DNA of 42,858 bases from positions 1 to 42,858 of the forward strand of contig JAKFUG010000049.1 of NCBI GenBank assembly GCA_021732785.1, in the 5' to 3' direction. The translations under genes and the position numbers were made by a program. Below the pieces are notes generated by a model. It was given only the letters and a program-made list of their open reading frames with translations, ran no database searches and was not told the origin of the DNA. The stretch is from Planctomycetaceae bacterium (GTDB lineage Bacteria > Planctomycetota > Planctomycetia > Planctomycetales > Planctomycetaceae). Below, piece by piece: positions 16,080 through 25,219 of the stretch (positions are counted from its first letter, which is position 1; every line of letters begins with the position of its first letter).

Positions 16080-18068
16080 CTACCGCCATAACCAGAATTG
16101 CCGGCGGACGGCATCGAGGAGATCGTGGAACCAGACGTAGCCCAGCGATCGATAGCCGCATTGAATCCGCGTCCAGACATGCAGGCCCGGTTTCAGTTGT
16201 GTGGCCTGCTTCTGATCGAACGCCACGGTTACGCGCACCGTGCTTTCGCCGCGCTCATTGATCTCGGCAACGCGGGACACATTTGCCACGCGACCGGCGA
16301 GCGTACGGCCGGATTCGGTACTCGATACGAATTCCACCGGCAGGCCTTGGGGATCGGTTCCGACCGCGAACAACTGTCCGACGTGCCGTTCGCGCACCCG
16401 TGCAGCGATCTCCCAATCGCCGGCGGTGTTGCCCACCGAGAGCAGCACCTGTCCCCGTTCCACCGGCCGTCCCGAGAGCAGCGTTTCGACATCCCAGGTC
16501 AGCACTTGCCCGGCGATCGGACTCGTGAGATTCCAGCTCGCGCGTTCCGTGTCGAGCAACGTCTTTTGCTTCGTAAGCGATTCATATTGCTGTTGCAGAT
16601 CTTCTTCCTCACCGGCGAGCTGTTGCGTTCGCTGTGAAGAATCGGCGGCGTTCGACGTTTGCGTGATCCGCGCGGCGCGAACGGTGCTCAACCGCGCGCG
16701 AACGGTCGCCAATTCACCCGTCACGCGGGCTGCATCCAGTTCGATGGCCGGATCGCGCAGCACCACCAATGGCTGTTGCTGTGCGACTTGATCGCCATGC
16801 CGGACATTCACCGCTTCCACAATTCCATTCGCGGTGGCGAACACATCCCGCCGTTCGACGGGAACCAGTTCTCCTTCCGCGACAATGACCAGCGGCGCGG
16901 GAATCAGCACGAGGGCCATCACCGCCGCACAGGCGATCGCACATCCCCAGAAGAAACGATGAGCTCTTCGCGGAGTCGACTGCGACCCACTGCGAACGAA
17001 CCAGCGATTCCATGTCGTTCGCTCACTTTCCGCCAGGGCAGCCCACCACGGGGTGACGACGGTGGCGAGCCGGTTCACTTTCGACGTCCATGCTTCGGAA
17101 GCTACAGGACTGTCCGCAAATCGTTCCGCGATGAGAACTCCCAAGGGTCCGCCGCGCGCATGTTTCAGCGGAACGACCACGGTGTCTTTCGTCCCGGCGG
17201 CGGTCACCAGTTGTTCCCAGGCCGCGCGGAATTCGGCCGGTGCTTCCGTCGCCGAGAGGTATCGCGGTTCATTGGTGTAGAGTGCCAGCCGCGCCAGTCC
17301 TTCGAGAGCTTGCAATGTCGCAGAGCGCGGATCGAGCGTATCCACACCACTCACAACCAGCGGTTGCACGCGCCAATCTGTCGCCCGCAAAACGGTGATG
17401 CGATCGGCCTGACAGAGTGCTCGTCCATCGTGCGCCACGATGCCCGCCAGTTGCGACAACCGGGCGGCGGCGGCGAGCGTGGTTTCCCATTGCTCCCATT
17501 GATGGCGTTCATCCCGTTCCCGTCGAAGTCGCCGGAGTTCGTTCTGTACGAGCAAATCGCCCGTCAGTTCACTGAGCGCGGCACAGAACGGGACCAGGGT
17601 CGCCGCGGGAATCGGTAACGCCGTTCCTTCGAACTGAACCGCTAACACCCCCGTCGCCTGACCGGCCTGCCGAACGGGTCCGGCCACTCGTTGACCGGTT
17701 TGCGTCTCCGTGGTGAAGCGGGACAACAGCATCCCGGTGCTGGTGAGTGCTTCGGCAATCCATGCCGGTGGACTCGTGATGCGTTCCGCGGTTTGCGTTC
17801 CGTCCCGCTGCGAGATCGACAGGGCGAGTCGCGTCCAGGCTTCTTCGCTGGTGCGCAACCACACCATGGCTTCATCGGCCCGGGCGGTGTGAACGAGGAA
17901 CCGCAGCAACTCACGAAAGAACTGCGCCGGTTCGCCATCACTACGGACCAGTTCCGACAGTTCATCGAGACCGCGCTCGAGCGCAGCCAAGGGAACAGAC
18001 GGCGGATCGGAATTTCCGGTCGGCATCACGGCACTATACCGGGTGTCGCTCAATCGCGGCAGTGGCAT
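16080..18068 (-). CDS. HlyD-type membrane fusion protein with N-terminal GAF-like domains
   Basis: 662 residues from ATG at 18068; codon 15 (ATG at 18026, MPTGNSDPP) is an equally good start. The first 345 residues look like two GAF-type domains (about 30-170 and 200-345), cytoplasmic. A membrane helix lies at about 372-394, then a biotinyl-lipoyl half (EGELVPVERRDVFATANG to LVVLRDP), a helical hairpin (about 445-510), the second lipoyl half (LTSPIAGQVLTWDVETLLSG) and a beta-barrel region ending VWFHDLLDAVRRQFWLWR. HlyD-type proteins link an inner-membrane pump to an outer-membrane channel. The TolC-like gene lies divergently 219 bp away; no pump gene is nearby. Confidence 0.85.
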   Translation of the reverse strand: MPLPRLSDTRYSAVMPTGNSDPPSVPLAALERGLDELSELVRSDGEPAQFFRELLRFLVHTARADEAMVWLRTSEEAWTRLALSISQRDGTQTAERITSPPAWIAEALTSTGMLLSRFTTETQTGQRVAGPVRQAGQATGVLAVQFEGTALPIPAATLVPFCAALSELTGDLLVQNELRRLRRERDERHQWEQWETTLAAAARLSQLAGIVAHDGRALCQADRITVLRATDWRVQPLVVSGVDTLDPRSATLQALEGLARLALYTNEPRYLSATEAPAEFRAAWEQLVTAAGTKDTVVVPLKHARGGPLGVLIAERFADSPVASEAWTSKVNRLATVVTPWWAALAESERTTWNRWFVRSGSQSTPRRAHRFFWGCAIACAAVMALVLIPAPLVIVAEGELVPVERRDVFATANGIVEAVNVRHGDQVAQQQPLVVLRDPAIELDAARVTGELATVRARLSTVRAARITQTSNAADSSQRTQQLAGEEEDLQQQYESLTKQKTLLDTERASWNLTSPIAGQVLTWDVETLLSGRPVERGQVLLSVGNTAGDWEIAARVRERHVGQLFAVGTDPQGLPVEFVSSTESGRTLAGRVANVSRVAEINERGESTVRVTVAFDQKQATQLKPGLHVWTRIQCGYRSLGYVWFHDLLDAVRRQFWLWR

Positions 18069-18287
18069 CCACTGCGACTATTGTGGCCTAAGTGCAAACC
18101 CCCATTTCGACGGCAATTACCTGTGAAAATACGCAATTTGCGTGGAGTCCAACGATCAATCTGACGCGCCTGTCAAGCTGAAACGAAAATACCGTACGTG
18201 ACGGTTGTATGGACGGCCGATGAGTACCTCGAAGACTGCATCATTCCGCGCGCCGGTCTTCGATCCGCGTGTTTAGGGGGAGTGGCT

Positions 18288-20327
18288 GTGAGGCTGGGGC
18301 GTTGGCGAAAACTGGTAACTCTGCTGACGACGATCGCGATCGCGACGCCGAGCAGCGGTTGCCTGCGCCGCTACATGCCCGATCCCGAAGCCTCGTTGGC
18401 GGTCGATCGCAGCCATTACGCCCAACTCACGCGGCACATTGAATACCCCGATGAGCAAACGCCGTCCGATCCGTTTCTCGCCGCGACACCCCGCCCGGTC
18501 GCACTCGGTGGGGACGAGGTTCAGGACTACCTGGAACTTTCGCTCGAAGAAACCATGCACCTCGCGCTGTCCAATTCACGGACGCTGCGCGAAATGGGTG
18601 GCCTGGTGTTGCGCGCCCCCGACAGCATTCGCTCCCGACAAGATCCTTCCATTACGTCGACCGATGCCCGTACGGGTGTGCAAGCCGCGCTCAGCGCCTT
18701 CGATGCTTCGTTCTCGACCAGTTCCTCTTACGAGAACAACGATCGCGCATTGAACAACGTCTTCTTCGGCGGTGGCACGCGGTTGCTCACGCAGAATTTC
18801 TACGTCCAGCAATCGCAGTTAGCCAAAACGGCTGCGACCGGGACGCAGTTCTCCGCGAAGAATTACACGCAATACGACTTCAACAACGCTCCCGGCAACT
18901 TTGTTCCGGGTGCCTGGACGACGTGGTTCGATCTCGAAGCCCGCCATCCGTGGTTGCAGGGGAGCGGCGTCGACTTCAACCGTCTCGCCGGACCGAACGC
19001 CACGCCCGGAAACATCAACGGCGTGGTGATCGCGCGGATCAATGCCGATACCGCGCTCGCCGAATTTGAAACCGGCGTTCGCAACTTTGTCAGCGATGTC
19101 GAGAACGCTTATTGGGATCTCTACTTCGCTTACCGTGATCTCGATGCAAAAATCGCGGCTCGCAATGCGGCCCTCGAAACCTGGCAGCGGGTACGGGCGC
19201 TGTACGATCAGGAACGCCGCGGTGGTGAAGCCGAAAAAGAAGCTCAGGCCCGCGAACAATACTTCCGCTTTCAGGAAGAAGCCCAGAACGCGCTGCATGG
19301 CCGACTCATCGATGGTACCCGCACCAACAACGGCAGCTCCGGCGGCACGTTCCGCGGCACCGGCGGTGTCTACGTGGTCGAACGCCGACTCCGATTGCTC
19401 ATCGGTTTGCCGATCAACGACGGCCGCTTGATTCGTCCGTCGCAGGAACCGATGCAGGTCAAAATGATTTACGACTGGGAAATGAGCCTGGTCGAAGCGC
19501 TCACCCGGCGTGTCGAGTTGCGTCGTCAGAAATGGCAGATCAAGAAGCGCGAAGCCGAACTCGCGGCGAACAAGAACTTCCTGTTGCCGCAGTTGGACAC
19601 CATCGGTCGTTACCGTTTCCGCGGCTTTGGCGACGACCTCTTCGCCAACGGCGGGGTACCGGGCCGGTTCAACAATGCGTGGGACAATTTAATGACGGGC
19701 GACTTCCAGGAATGGCAAGTCGGCGTCGAGTTGTCGTTTCCCATCGGTTTCCGCCGGGCTTATGCCGCCGTGCGACACTCCGAACTGCAACTGGCCCGCG
19801 AGCGGGCGCTGTTGCTCGAACAGGAACGGACGGTCGTTTACGATCTCAGCAATGCGATCGCGGATGTTGACCGGGCGTACGAAGTCGTCGAGACGAACTT
19901 GAATCGCCGACTGGCTGCACGAGAACAGCTTGCCGCCGTGCAAGCCGCCTTTGATGCCGACAATGCCGCGCTCGATTTGCTGCTCGAAGCACAACGTCGC
20001 GTGGCGGAGTCCGATGTGGCGTATTACCGGTCGTTGGTGGAATACTCGCTGTCGGTGAAGAACGTGCAGGTCGAGAAGGGAACCTTGCTGGACTTCAATC
20101 AGGTCCTGTTGCAGGAAGGTCCGTGGACCGACAAGGCGTACGACGACGCCGACATGCGGGAAATGCTCCGCGGCGAACCGGCCTCGATTCATGACGCCCC
20201 GCTGACCCCCGCGCCGACGGTGAGCCAGGGAATCTTCCCGCAGTTGATCCCGACGCCGCTCATCCCCGCGAGTGCGCTCCCCCCCGATGAAATCCCGGGT
20301 GTCGCCCGACCGGAAGTGTTGCCATAG
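18288..20327 (+). CDS. TolC-family outer-membrane efflux lipoprotein
   Basis: 679 residues from GTG at 18288, chosen because AGGGGGA lies about 6 nt upstream and because it begins with a short basic signal (MRLGRWRKLVTLLTTIAIATPSSGC). Frames from 18198 would add 30 residues before that signal. The lipobox (SSGC, Cys25) is atypical, so lipidation is uncertain. The rest has the two-fold TolC pattern: long alternating helices (FVSDVENAYWDLYFAYRDLD; VVYDLSNAIADVDRAYEVVE) and a hydrophobic strand pair. It is larger than E. coli TolC through inserts and a Pro-rich C-terminus. It is divergent from the GAF-HlyD gene and probably works with it. Confidence 0.85.
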   Translation: MRLGRWRKLVTLLTTIAIATPSSGCLRRYMPDPEASLAVDRSHYAQLTRHIEYPDEQTPSDPFLAATPRPVALGGDEVQDYLELSLEETMHLALSNSRTLREMGGLVLRAPDSIRSRQDPSITSTDARTGVQAALSAFDASFSTSSSYENNDRALNNVFFGGGTRLLTQNFYVQQSQLAKTAATGTQFSAKNYTQYDFNNAPGNFVPGAWTTWFDLEARHPWLQGSGVDFNRLAGPNATPGNINGVVIARINADTALAEFETGVRNFVSDVENAYWDLYFAYRDLDAKIAARNAALETWQRVRALYDQERRGGEAEKEAQAREQYFRFQEEAQNALHGRLIDGTRTNNGSSGGTFRGTGGVYVVERRLRLLIGLPINDGRLIRPSQEPMQVKMIYDWEMSLVEALTRRVELRRQKWQIKKREAELAANKNFLLPQLDTIGRYRFRGFGDDLFANGGVPGRFNNAWDNLMTGDFQEWQVGVELSFPIGFRRAYAAVRHSELQLARERALLLEQERTVVYDLSNAIADVDRAYEVVETNLNRRLAAREQLAAVQAAFDADNAALDLLLEAQRRVAESDVAYYRSLVEYSLSVKNVQVEKGTLLDFNQVLLQEGPWTDKAYDDADMREMLRGEPASIHDAPLTPAPTVSQGIFPQLIPTPLIPASALPPDEIPGVARPEVLP

Positions 20328-20351
20328 TGCCGTTATGCGGTTCTCATTTCG

Positions 20352-20380
20352 CCCCCGGTCGTCCGCGACCGGGGGTTTTT
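20352..20380 (+). terminator. Intrinsic terminator of the TolC-like gene
   Basis: CCCCCGGTCG (20352-20361) pairs with CGACCGGGGG (20366-20375) around TCCG and is followed by five T. It begins 25 nt after the stop codon. Confidence 0.9.
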
Positions 20381-20393
20381 CGTTCCGGCATGC

Positions 20394-20861
20394 TCACTGC
20401 AAATCCTGCATGAGCTTCGACTGCGCGGCCAACAGGGCGATTCCACAGACCGCCCCTTGTGCCAGAAGCATGACCGTCACGATCGCCGAGAAGACACGCG
20501 CGACGTACCGGATTTCTTTGTTCCGATGAAACACGACGAAAGCCAACACATCAATAGCCGTCCCGACCAGAATCAGAAACAGCAAGATGTACCAGTAGTT
20601 GACGGTCAAATCACTGAGGATGATCAGCGACTTCGTCATCGCCGGTAACTCGGTCCCGAAGTCTGCAAACATCTTCTTGAACCGCGGCACGATATAATAA
20701 AGCGACATCAGCCCGCCGAACGCGAAGCCACCGTGGGCGATCGCTTCACATGTTGCAGCCCACCTCGTGGAATTCGACAACAGCGCGGCCAGCCCAAATA
20801 TCAGCAGCAACACCACGGGCGCCACGGCAAATATCACGACGACAAATTGATCTTGGGGCAT
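20394..20861 (-). CDS. Small membrane protein resembling the GspF/PilC C-terminal module
   Basis: 155 residues from ATG at 20861. Four hydrophobic segments are visible (about 6-28, 42-58, 88-112, 122-148). Residues 58-84 (VPRFKKMFADFGTELP followed by a TKSLIILSD stretch) closely resemble the region just before the last membrane helix of type II secretion/pilus platform proteins GspF/PilC. The usual GspF is about 400 residues with two repeats, so this is one module at most. No other secretion or pilus gene is nearby. Role unknown; an MotA- or GspF-like membrane scaffold is possible. Confidence 0.6.
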   Translation of the reverse strand: MPQDQFVVVIFAVAPVVLLLIFGLAALLSNSTRWAATCEAIAHGGFAFGGLMSLYYIVPRFKKMFADFGTELPAMTKSLIILSDLTVNYWYILLFLILVGTAIDVLAFVVFHRNKEIRYVARVFSAIVTVMLLAQGAVCGIALLAAQSKLMQDLQ

Positions 20862-21043
20862 GGCGCAAGTCCTCGGTTGACGACGGTGATGCAGGCCAAG
20901 GGATGTGACAGGAACGCGAACGCGAAAACGGCTGTACCGGATCGCAGATCAATCCGACGGCACCTCGCGGCGATTCACCGGCTGTCATACAATGCCCGCA
21001 TGATCGTATCAATCCGCGGCCGACATTCTGGAGAATCCTCACG

Positions 21044-21697
21044 ATGCGCTGGGCATTGCTTTCCCTGTTGGGGATCCTTTCGACAGCGGAGCTTCCTACA
21101 GCGGAAGGGGCTAACAAGTTTGAGCCCGACATCGTGAAATTCGAGAAGCAGGACGCGGAAATGCCGCCGGAAAAAGGGGGAAATCTGTTCGTGGGCAGTT
21201 CCAGCGTCCGCATGTGGAAGCTGAAGGAGAGTTTCCCCGAGCACACGTGTCTGAACCGGGGCTTCGGCGGCTCGCAGTTGGCCGATGTCGTGCATTATGT
21301 CGACCGGATCGTCATTCCCTACGCGCCAAAAGTGATCGTGCTCTACGCCGGGGACAACGACATTGGCAACAAGCGGACCGCAGCGCAGGTCCATGCCGAT
21401 TATTTGTCGTTTGTGACGCAAGTCCGCGCGACGCTGCCGGAAACGAAAATCGTCTGGGTAGCGATCAAGCCGAGCCTCAAACGATGGGCGTTGCGCGAGG
21501 TGGCCATCGCCGCGAACGACGCCATTCGCACGGACATCGCCGCGGGCAAGGGCGATGTGTATGTCGACGTCTGGGGACCGATGCTCGGCGAGGACGGCAT
21601 GCCCCGTCCCGAACTCTATCTCGCCGACGGCCTGCATCTCACTCCCGCCGGTTATGCGGTGTGGAACAAGCTGGTCGAACCACACCTGTCGAAGTAA
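21044..21697 (+). CDS. Secreted SGNH/GDSL-family hydrolase
   Basis: 217 residues from ATG at 21044, with GGAGA about 9 nt upstream. Residues 1-22 form a signal peptide. The SGNH blocks are all present: FVGSSSVRMW (49-58, nucleophile Ser), NRGFGGSQ (71-78, Gly), GDNDI (103-107, Asn) and DGLHLTPAGY (195-204, Asp and His). The family includes esterases and carbohydrate acetylesterases; the substrate cannot be told. The stop codon is 3 nt from the stop of the converging EamA gene, leaving no room for a separate terminator. Confidence 0.85.
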   Translation: MRWALLSLLGILSTAELPTAEGANKFEPDIVKFEKQDAEMPPEKGGNLFVGSSSVRMWKLKESFPEHTCLNRGFGGSQLADVVHYVDRIVIPYAPKVIVLYAGDNDIGNKRTAAQVHADYLSFVTQVRATLPETKIVWVAIKPSLKRWALREVAIAANDAIRTDIAAGKGDVYVDVWGPMLGEDGMPRPELYLADGLHLTPAGYAVWNKLVEPHLSK

Positions 21698-21700
21698 TCC

Positions 21701-22123
21701 TCACCGGCGGGCCACCACCAGCAAGCCCGTCAGAATCAGGGCGCTCCCCACAGCAATCCGCGGCGTGATTCGTTCGCCGAGAATCAGCCACGCCAGCAGC
21801 ACGGCGACGATGAAGCTTCCTTTGTCGATCAACGCGACCGTGGAAACTTCGCCCACCTTAAGCGCCTTGTAATAGAAAATCCACGAGGCCGTCGTGGTGA
21901 CGCCGGAGAGCCCCAGCCAGAGATAGTTCCGCGCGGTGAGCGTCCCCAATTCGGACCGGGGCACCATCAGCGCAGCAAACCCGAAGACGAATAGCGACAC
22001 GAACCCCGTCCGCACCGTTAAGCCGAGTTCCCCGGTGATCCCGGTGAGTCCCTGCTTGGCGATCACCGACGTCAATCCGGCGAACAGCATGGAAATGATC
22101 GCGAACAGGACCCAGCGTTCCAT
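21701..22123 (-). CDS. EamA-domain membrane protein, single-domain
   Basis: 140 residues from ATG at 22123. It is one EamA repeat of five hydrophobic segments (FAIISMLFAGLTSVIAKQG at the start, VALIDKGSFIVAVLLAWLILGER near the end), half the length of typical EamA (drug/metabolite) transporters. The single-domain form is known for small multidrug-type transporters and may form dimers. RITPRIAVGSALILTGLLVV is the usual family ending. Substrate unknown. It converges on the SGNH gene with 3 nt between stops. Confidence 0.85.
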   Translation of the reverse strand: MERWVLFAIISMLFAGLTSVIAKQGLTGITGELGLTVRTGFVSLFVFGFAALMVPRSELGTLTARNYLWLGLSGVTTTASWIFYYKALKVGEVSTVALIDKGSFIVAVLLAWLILGERITPRIAVGSALILTGLLVVARR

Positions 22124-22202
22124 GCGATGTCACCTTCGGATCAGTGTGGTTTCAAATCGTCGCTAGTGTAATGGATTTGCCTTGGTACCGAACTCCCCAG
22201 CG

Positions 22203-22236
22203 AAAAAAGCCCGACATCAGTAACGATGCCGGGCTT
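22203..22236 (-). terminator. Intrinsic terminator of the 574-residue secreted protein gene
   Basis: On the minus strand AAGCCCGGCATC pairs imperfectly with GATGTCGGGCTT around GTTACT, then TTTTTT. It starts 27 nt after the stop codon at 22263. Confidence 0.85.
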
Positions 22237-22262
22237 GATCGAACGCGATGATCACACAGTGA

Positions 22263-23987
22263 TTACGGGAGCGTGGGACCGAAGACCGGAGTGGTTTTCG
22301 CCCAGTCCAGAAGTTGGTCCCGCACGGCGGCGGCCACATCCTGCACGCTGTTGCTTTGCCGGCCGCCAATCAAGCCGGTGTTACCGACAAATGTGCCCCA
22401 TGAAAAAGGGGATGACGTGGCATACATCGCATTGAACCAGAGGCGGTCCGGGCTGCTCGGATCAACGGCGATTCCATTATAGCTGCCCCAAGGAGCCAGA
22501 CCGTTGCTGCCCGTCAGGAAGTAATTCCCCTGACCTTCTTGCAGCACGGCCGGAGTCAACAGCGTACTCGTCGCGGGGACGATCTGCGTGTACATGATGC
22601 CGGGGAAACGGGTCAGGCTGGAGAAATTGAAGACCGTCCCCACATTGCCGCCCGCCGTCACCGCGACCGCAGGATAGTAATAATAGACCGACGGCGAGCC
22701 AATGGTAATATCCATCGACTTCGTAAAGCTCGTGGTGTCGACACCAATGTAATGGGCGGCACACGGGAACGTTCCGCGTCGTACGGTATGAGCCGTGTAT
22801 AACCGATTATTGCGAAACACCGCATTCAACAAACGGGCATCGCCGGAATCGACGGTGGGCCCGGGAAGCTTCTGCTTGGCCGCAAACGGCGCGGTCCAAC
22901 TATTGACGGCAATCGTCCGCCGATTCAACTTGGGCTGCACCCCGCCGACGATATCGAACACGCTAACGCTACTGCCGGACGTGGGCGAACAGGAAACGAG
23001 AAACTCTTTCCCCGGCGCACCAAATGTGATCGCCGGCTGAATGGAAAAGACGCGCGCATTGGCCGCATCGCGAACGTCGTTGAATTCCTGGGCCGCCAGC
23101 GGCTTGCTGCCGTAGGCTTCGGTTTTGCGATAGATGCGAATCTTCGCGTACTGAAAAACATTCGCTGAATTGTACTGATTGGATGTCACATAGAAATAAG
23201 TGTTATCGAATCCCAGGCGGGCATAATCACCCCAGGTGGCAGTGTCGGTATTGGGCAACGTGATATCATTGCGGATGTTGTACACAGTCCAAGTCGCCGC
23301 ATTGGCGAAAGGAAACGAACTCTTGGTGACGGCCAGGACATACCAACCGTCCGTCCCGGCGGCATTGCGGGCGGAACACAGCACCACGAAGCGGTCGGAG
23401 AAATGATCGTACATGCAGACCGGGTCAAACAGACCGGTCGCCCCCGCGGGCATGCCGAAGGCGCTGATGAGGTCAATCGTCGCATCGGGATTGACTCCGA
23501 ACCGGTCGATGACGCGCAAGGCTCCGTTGACGGTCTGAAGAATCTTGTTCGGCCCGACGGCGATGTTCGGATCCGCCGGCGTCGCGCCGGTATCCGGAAT
23601 CCCGTCGAATGCCGAACCCAGCGGCGGCGCTGCGGTCAGCGCCTTCGGCGGCGGCACGACGACAAGGCTTCCCTGATTGTTGGTGGGAAGCGCGACATTG
23701 GCGGCGGCGCTGCTATTTCCGAGGGGCAGCGCACCCACGCGGACATCGCCCGCTTTCGCCGCGGTGGACTGCCGCGCTTCGACCGGGACGGGCAATTCCG
23801 GTTGTGTCGAAGCGAAGGCAGCTTCCTGGGCGAAGACCCCGCGAGCCGCCGGGAACAAGGCGCTCAACGCCAATAACCAAACCCATCGAGATTGCAACAC
23901 GGAAGGCCCTTTCTTGGATTCTGCAGAGATCACCGCCTCGACGCGACCGTATGCTGCGGACGAGGGTGATGCTCGATTTTTGTGCAT
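22263..23987 (-). CDS. Large secreted protein of unknown function, propeller-like
   Basis: 574 residues from ATG at 23987; the signal region is internal (about 34-53, WVWLLALSALFPAARGVFAQ), so a start nearer to it is possible. After a Pro/Ala-rich stretch comes GIPDTGATPADPNIAVGPN near 129-147, a motif common in secreted bacterial proteins with beta-propeller-like bodies, then many aromatic and Gly-Asn strands (YARLGFDNTYFYVTSNQYN). No catalytic residues can be named. The C-terminus ends in TTPVFGPTLP with no sorting signal I recognise. Its own terminator follows; upstream is an open 241-bp region. Confidence 0.75.
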   Translation of the reverse strand: MHKNRASPSSAAYGRVEAVISAESKKGPSVLQSRWVWLLALSALFPAARGVFAQEAAFASTQPELPVPVEARQSTAAKAGDVRVGALPLGNSSAAANVALPTNNQGSLVVVPPPKALTAAPPLGSAFDGIPDTGATPADPNIAVGPNKILQTVNGALRVIDRFGVNPDATIDLISAFGMPAGATGLFDPVCMYDHFSDRFVVLCSARNAAGTDGWYVLAVTKSSFPFANAATWTVYNIRNDITLPNTDTATWGDYARLGFDNTYFYVTSNQYNSANVFQYAKIRIYRKTEAYGSKPLAAQEFNDVRDAANARVFSIQPAITFGAPGKEFLVSCSPTSGSSVSVFDIVGGVQPKLNRRTIAVNSWTAPFAAKQKLPGPTVDSGDARLLNAVFRNNRLYTAHTVRRGTFPCAAHYIGVDTTSFTKSMDITIGSPSVYYYYPAVAVTAGGNVGTVFNFSSLTRFPGIMYTQIVPATSTLLTPAVLQEGQGNYFLTGSNGLAPWGSYNGIAVDPSSPDRLWFNAMYATSSPFSWGTFVGNTGLIGGRQSNSVQDVAAAVRDQLLDWAKTTPVFGPTLP

Positions 23988-24182
23988 CAGTTCGTGAGAG
24001 CCACGCTAATCGCCGGTCGGACCGTACACAATATGCGTTCTGGAATTCCGGGGGCACATTTGGCTGATTCCTGTTGAAGCAATGGCTTTTGTACAGGCTA
24101 TACCGGAAATGCGCTCTCGGTTATTTGCGATGAACGCGCCCCGCTGTCGGTCGATTTCTGCTCGGTACGCGGCCTCACCGAC

Positions 24183-24188
24183 TATAAT
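24183..24188 (+). promoter_or_regulatory. Candidate -10 element of the Cys-rich membrane protein gene
   Basis: A perfect TATAAT lies 41 nt upstream of the ATG at 24229. No convincing -35 hexamer is found at the right distance, so the call is weak. Confidence 0.3.
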
Positions 24189-24228
24189 TGTCAGCCGTGA
24201 AAGCCGATTCCACGTCATCCAGAACACC

Positions 24229-24471
24229 ATGACCGACTGGCAAACCCCCGCTGTCGTTCTCACCGTCTTCGCTGCGGCGATCTGGCTGTTGTGGACGCTT
24301 GTGCCCGGACAAAAAGCCGGTGCAGGATGCGGTTCCGGTTGCAGTTCGTGTCCTGCCGCCTCCGGGGAGAAAACGGAACCGCCGGGCGGATTTGTCGGTT
24401 TGGATGTTCTGCGGGCGTCCATTGCCGCCGAGGAAAAACCGCGTGACCCGGCTCCGACGGTGAGGCTCTAA
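24229..24471 (+). CDS. Small Cys-rich single-helix membrane protein, FeoB-associated-like
   Basis: 80 residues from ATG at 24229; an in-frame extension to 24082 has no coding character. One membrane helix (about 7-25, PAVVLTVFAAAIWLLWTLV) is followed by a short cysteine cluster, C34, C38 and C41 in CGSGCSSC, and a polar tail. This layout is that of small FeoB-associated Cys-rich proteins, but no feo gene is in view. The cysteines could bind metal. The next gene starts 3 nt after its stop. Confidence 0.65.
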   Translation: MTDWQTPAVVLTVFAAAIWLLWTLVPGQKAGAGCGSGCSSCPAASGEKTEPPGGFVGLDVLRASIAAEEKPRDPAPTVRL

Positions 24472-24474
24472 CCC

Positions 24475-24897
24475 GTGGGAACCGAGTCTGCGGAACCGGA
24501 GAGGCGATCGTCCTCGATGCTGACCTGGCTGCTCCGCGCGATCGGCCTGCTGGATTTGCTGGCGTTTGTCGCCGTGGTGATGCCCCGCTCCCTGATGGCG
24601 GCGGTTCACGAGCAGTTGCACCTCGGCACGCTTCCGACCGATCCGATCGTCGGTTACCTCGCTCGCACCGCGTCCATGTTCTATGGCTTCAGCGGGGTGC
24701 TCTTGCTGTTCCTGTCAAACGATGTGGTGCGTTATCGGGAAGTGATTCGCTTCCTGGCCCTGTGCGGCATCATCGCCGGCGGTCTGGTGCTGACCATCGA
24801 TTTGATCGAAGGCCTTCCGCTGTGGTGGATTCTCCTCGAAGGCCCGTGCTGCGCCATCCTCGCGGCATTGGTCTGGTGGCAATCGCGAAGTAAATGA
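24475..24897 (+). CDS. Small polytopic membrane protein
   Basis: 140 residues from GTG at 24475, 3 nt after the previous stop; ATG at codon 15 (24517) is an alternative. Four hydrophobic segments (about 15-37, 62-82, 90-110, 115-135). No motif known. Tight spacing suggests co-transcription and perhaps a joint role with the Cys-rich membrane protein. Confidence 0.65.
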   Translation: MGTESAEPERRSSSMLTWLLRAIGLLDLLAFVAVVMPRSLMAAVHEQLHLGTLPTDPIVGYLARTASMFYGFSGVLLLFLSNDVVRYREVIRFLALCGIIAGGLVLTIDLIEGLPLWWILLEGPCCAILAALVWWQSRSK

Positions 24898-25219
24898 ACC
24901 GGTCCAGGGCCGTTGGCCCTGGCTATGGGAACGGATGGCCCGTTGGGCCGAAACACATTCCTTCCATCGGATCGTACGTAACCCGTGATCTGTGCTTCGC
25001 TGCGACCACCGGCTCCCGTCTGTGACCCCTTCGGGGTCGAATGCGTGCGACATAACCCTCCCCGCCGAACAATCCACGGCTGTTGATGCCTTCCCCGCTG
25101 CTCTTGGCGCGGGGATGTGGTTGCGTATGCTGGTAGGCTTCGCGGTTGCGGTGCCTCCCCGCGGCGATGCGGCAATGCTGCCGTAACCCTTTGTTACAAA
25201 GTCTGTTGCGAGAGTCTCG
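24898..25219. other. Gene-free stretch before serA with small hairpins
   Basis: 322 bp with no gene I believe. It begins with a perfect hairpin CCAGGGCC/GGCCCTGG (24904-24922) without a T-run, then GGCCC/GGGCC (24938-24950). GACCCCTTCGGGGTC (25023-25037) is another short palindrome. No clear promoter for serA was identified. Confidence 0.5.
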
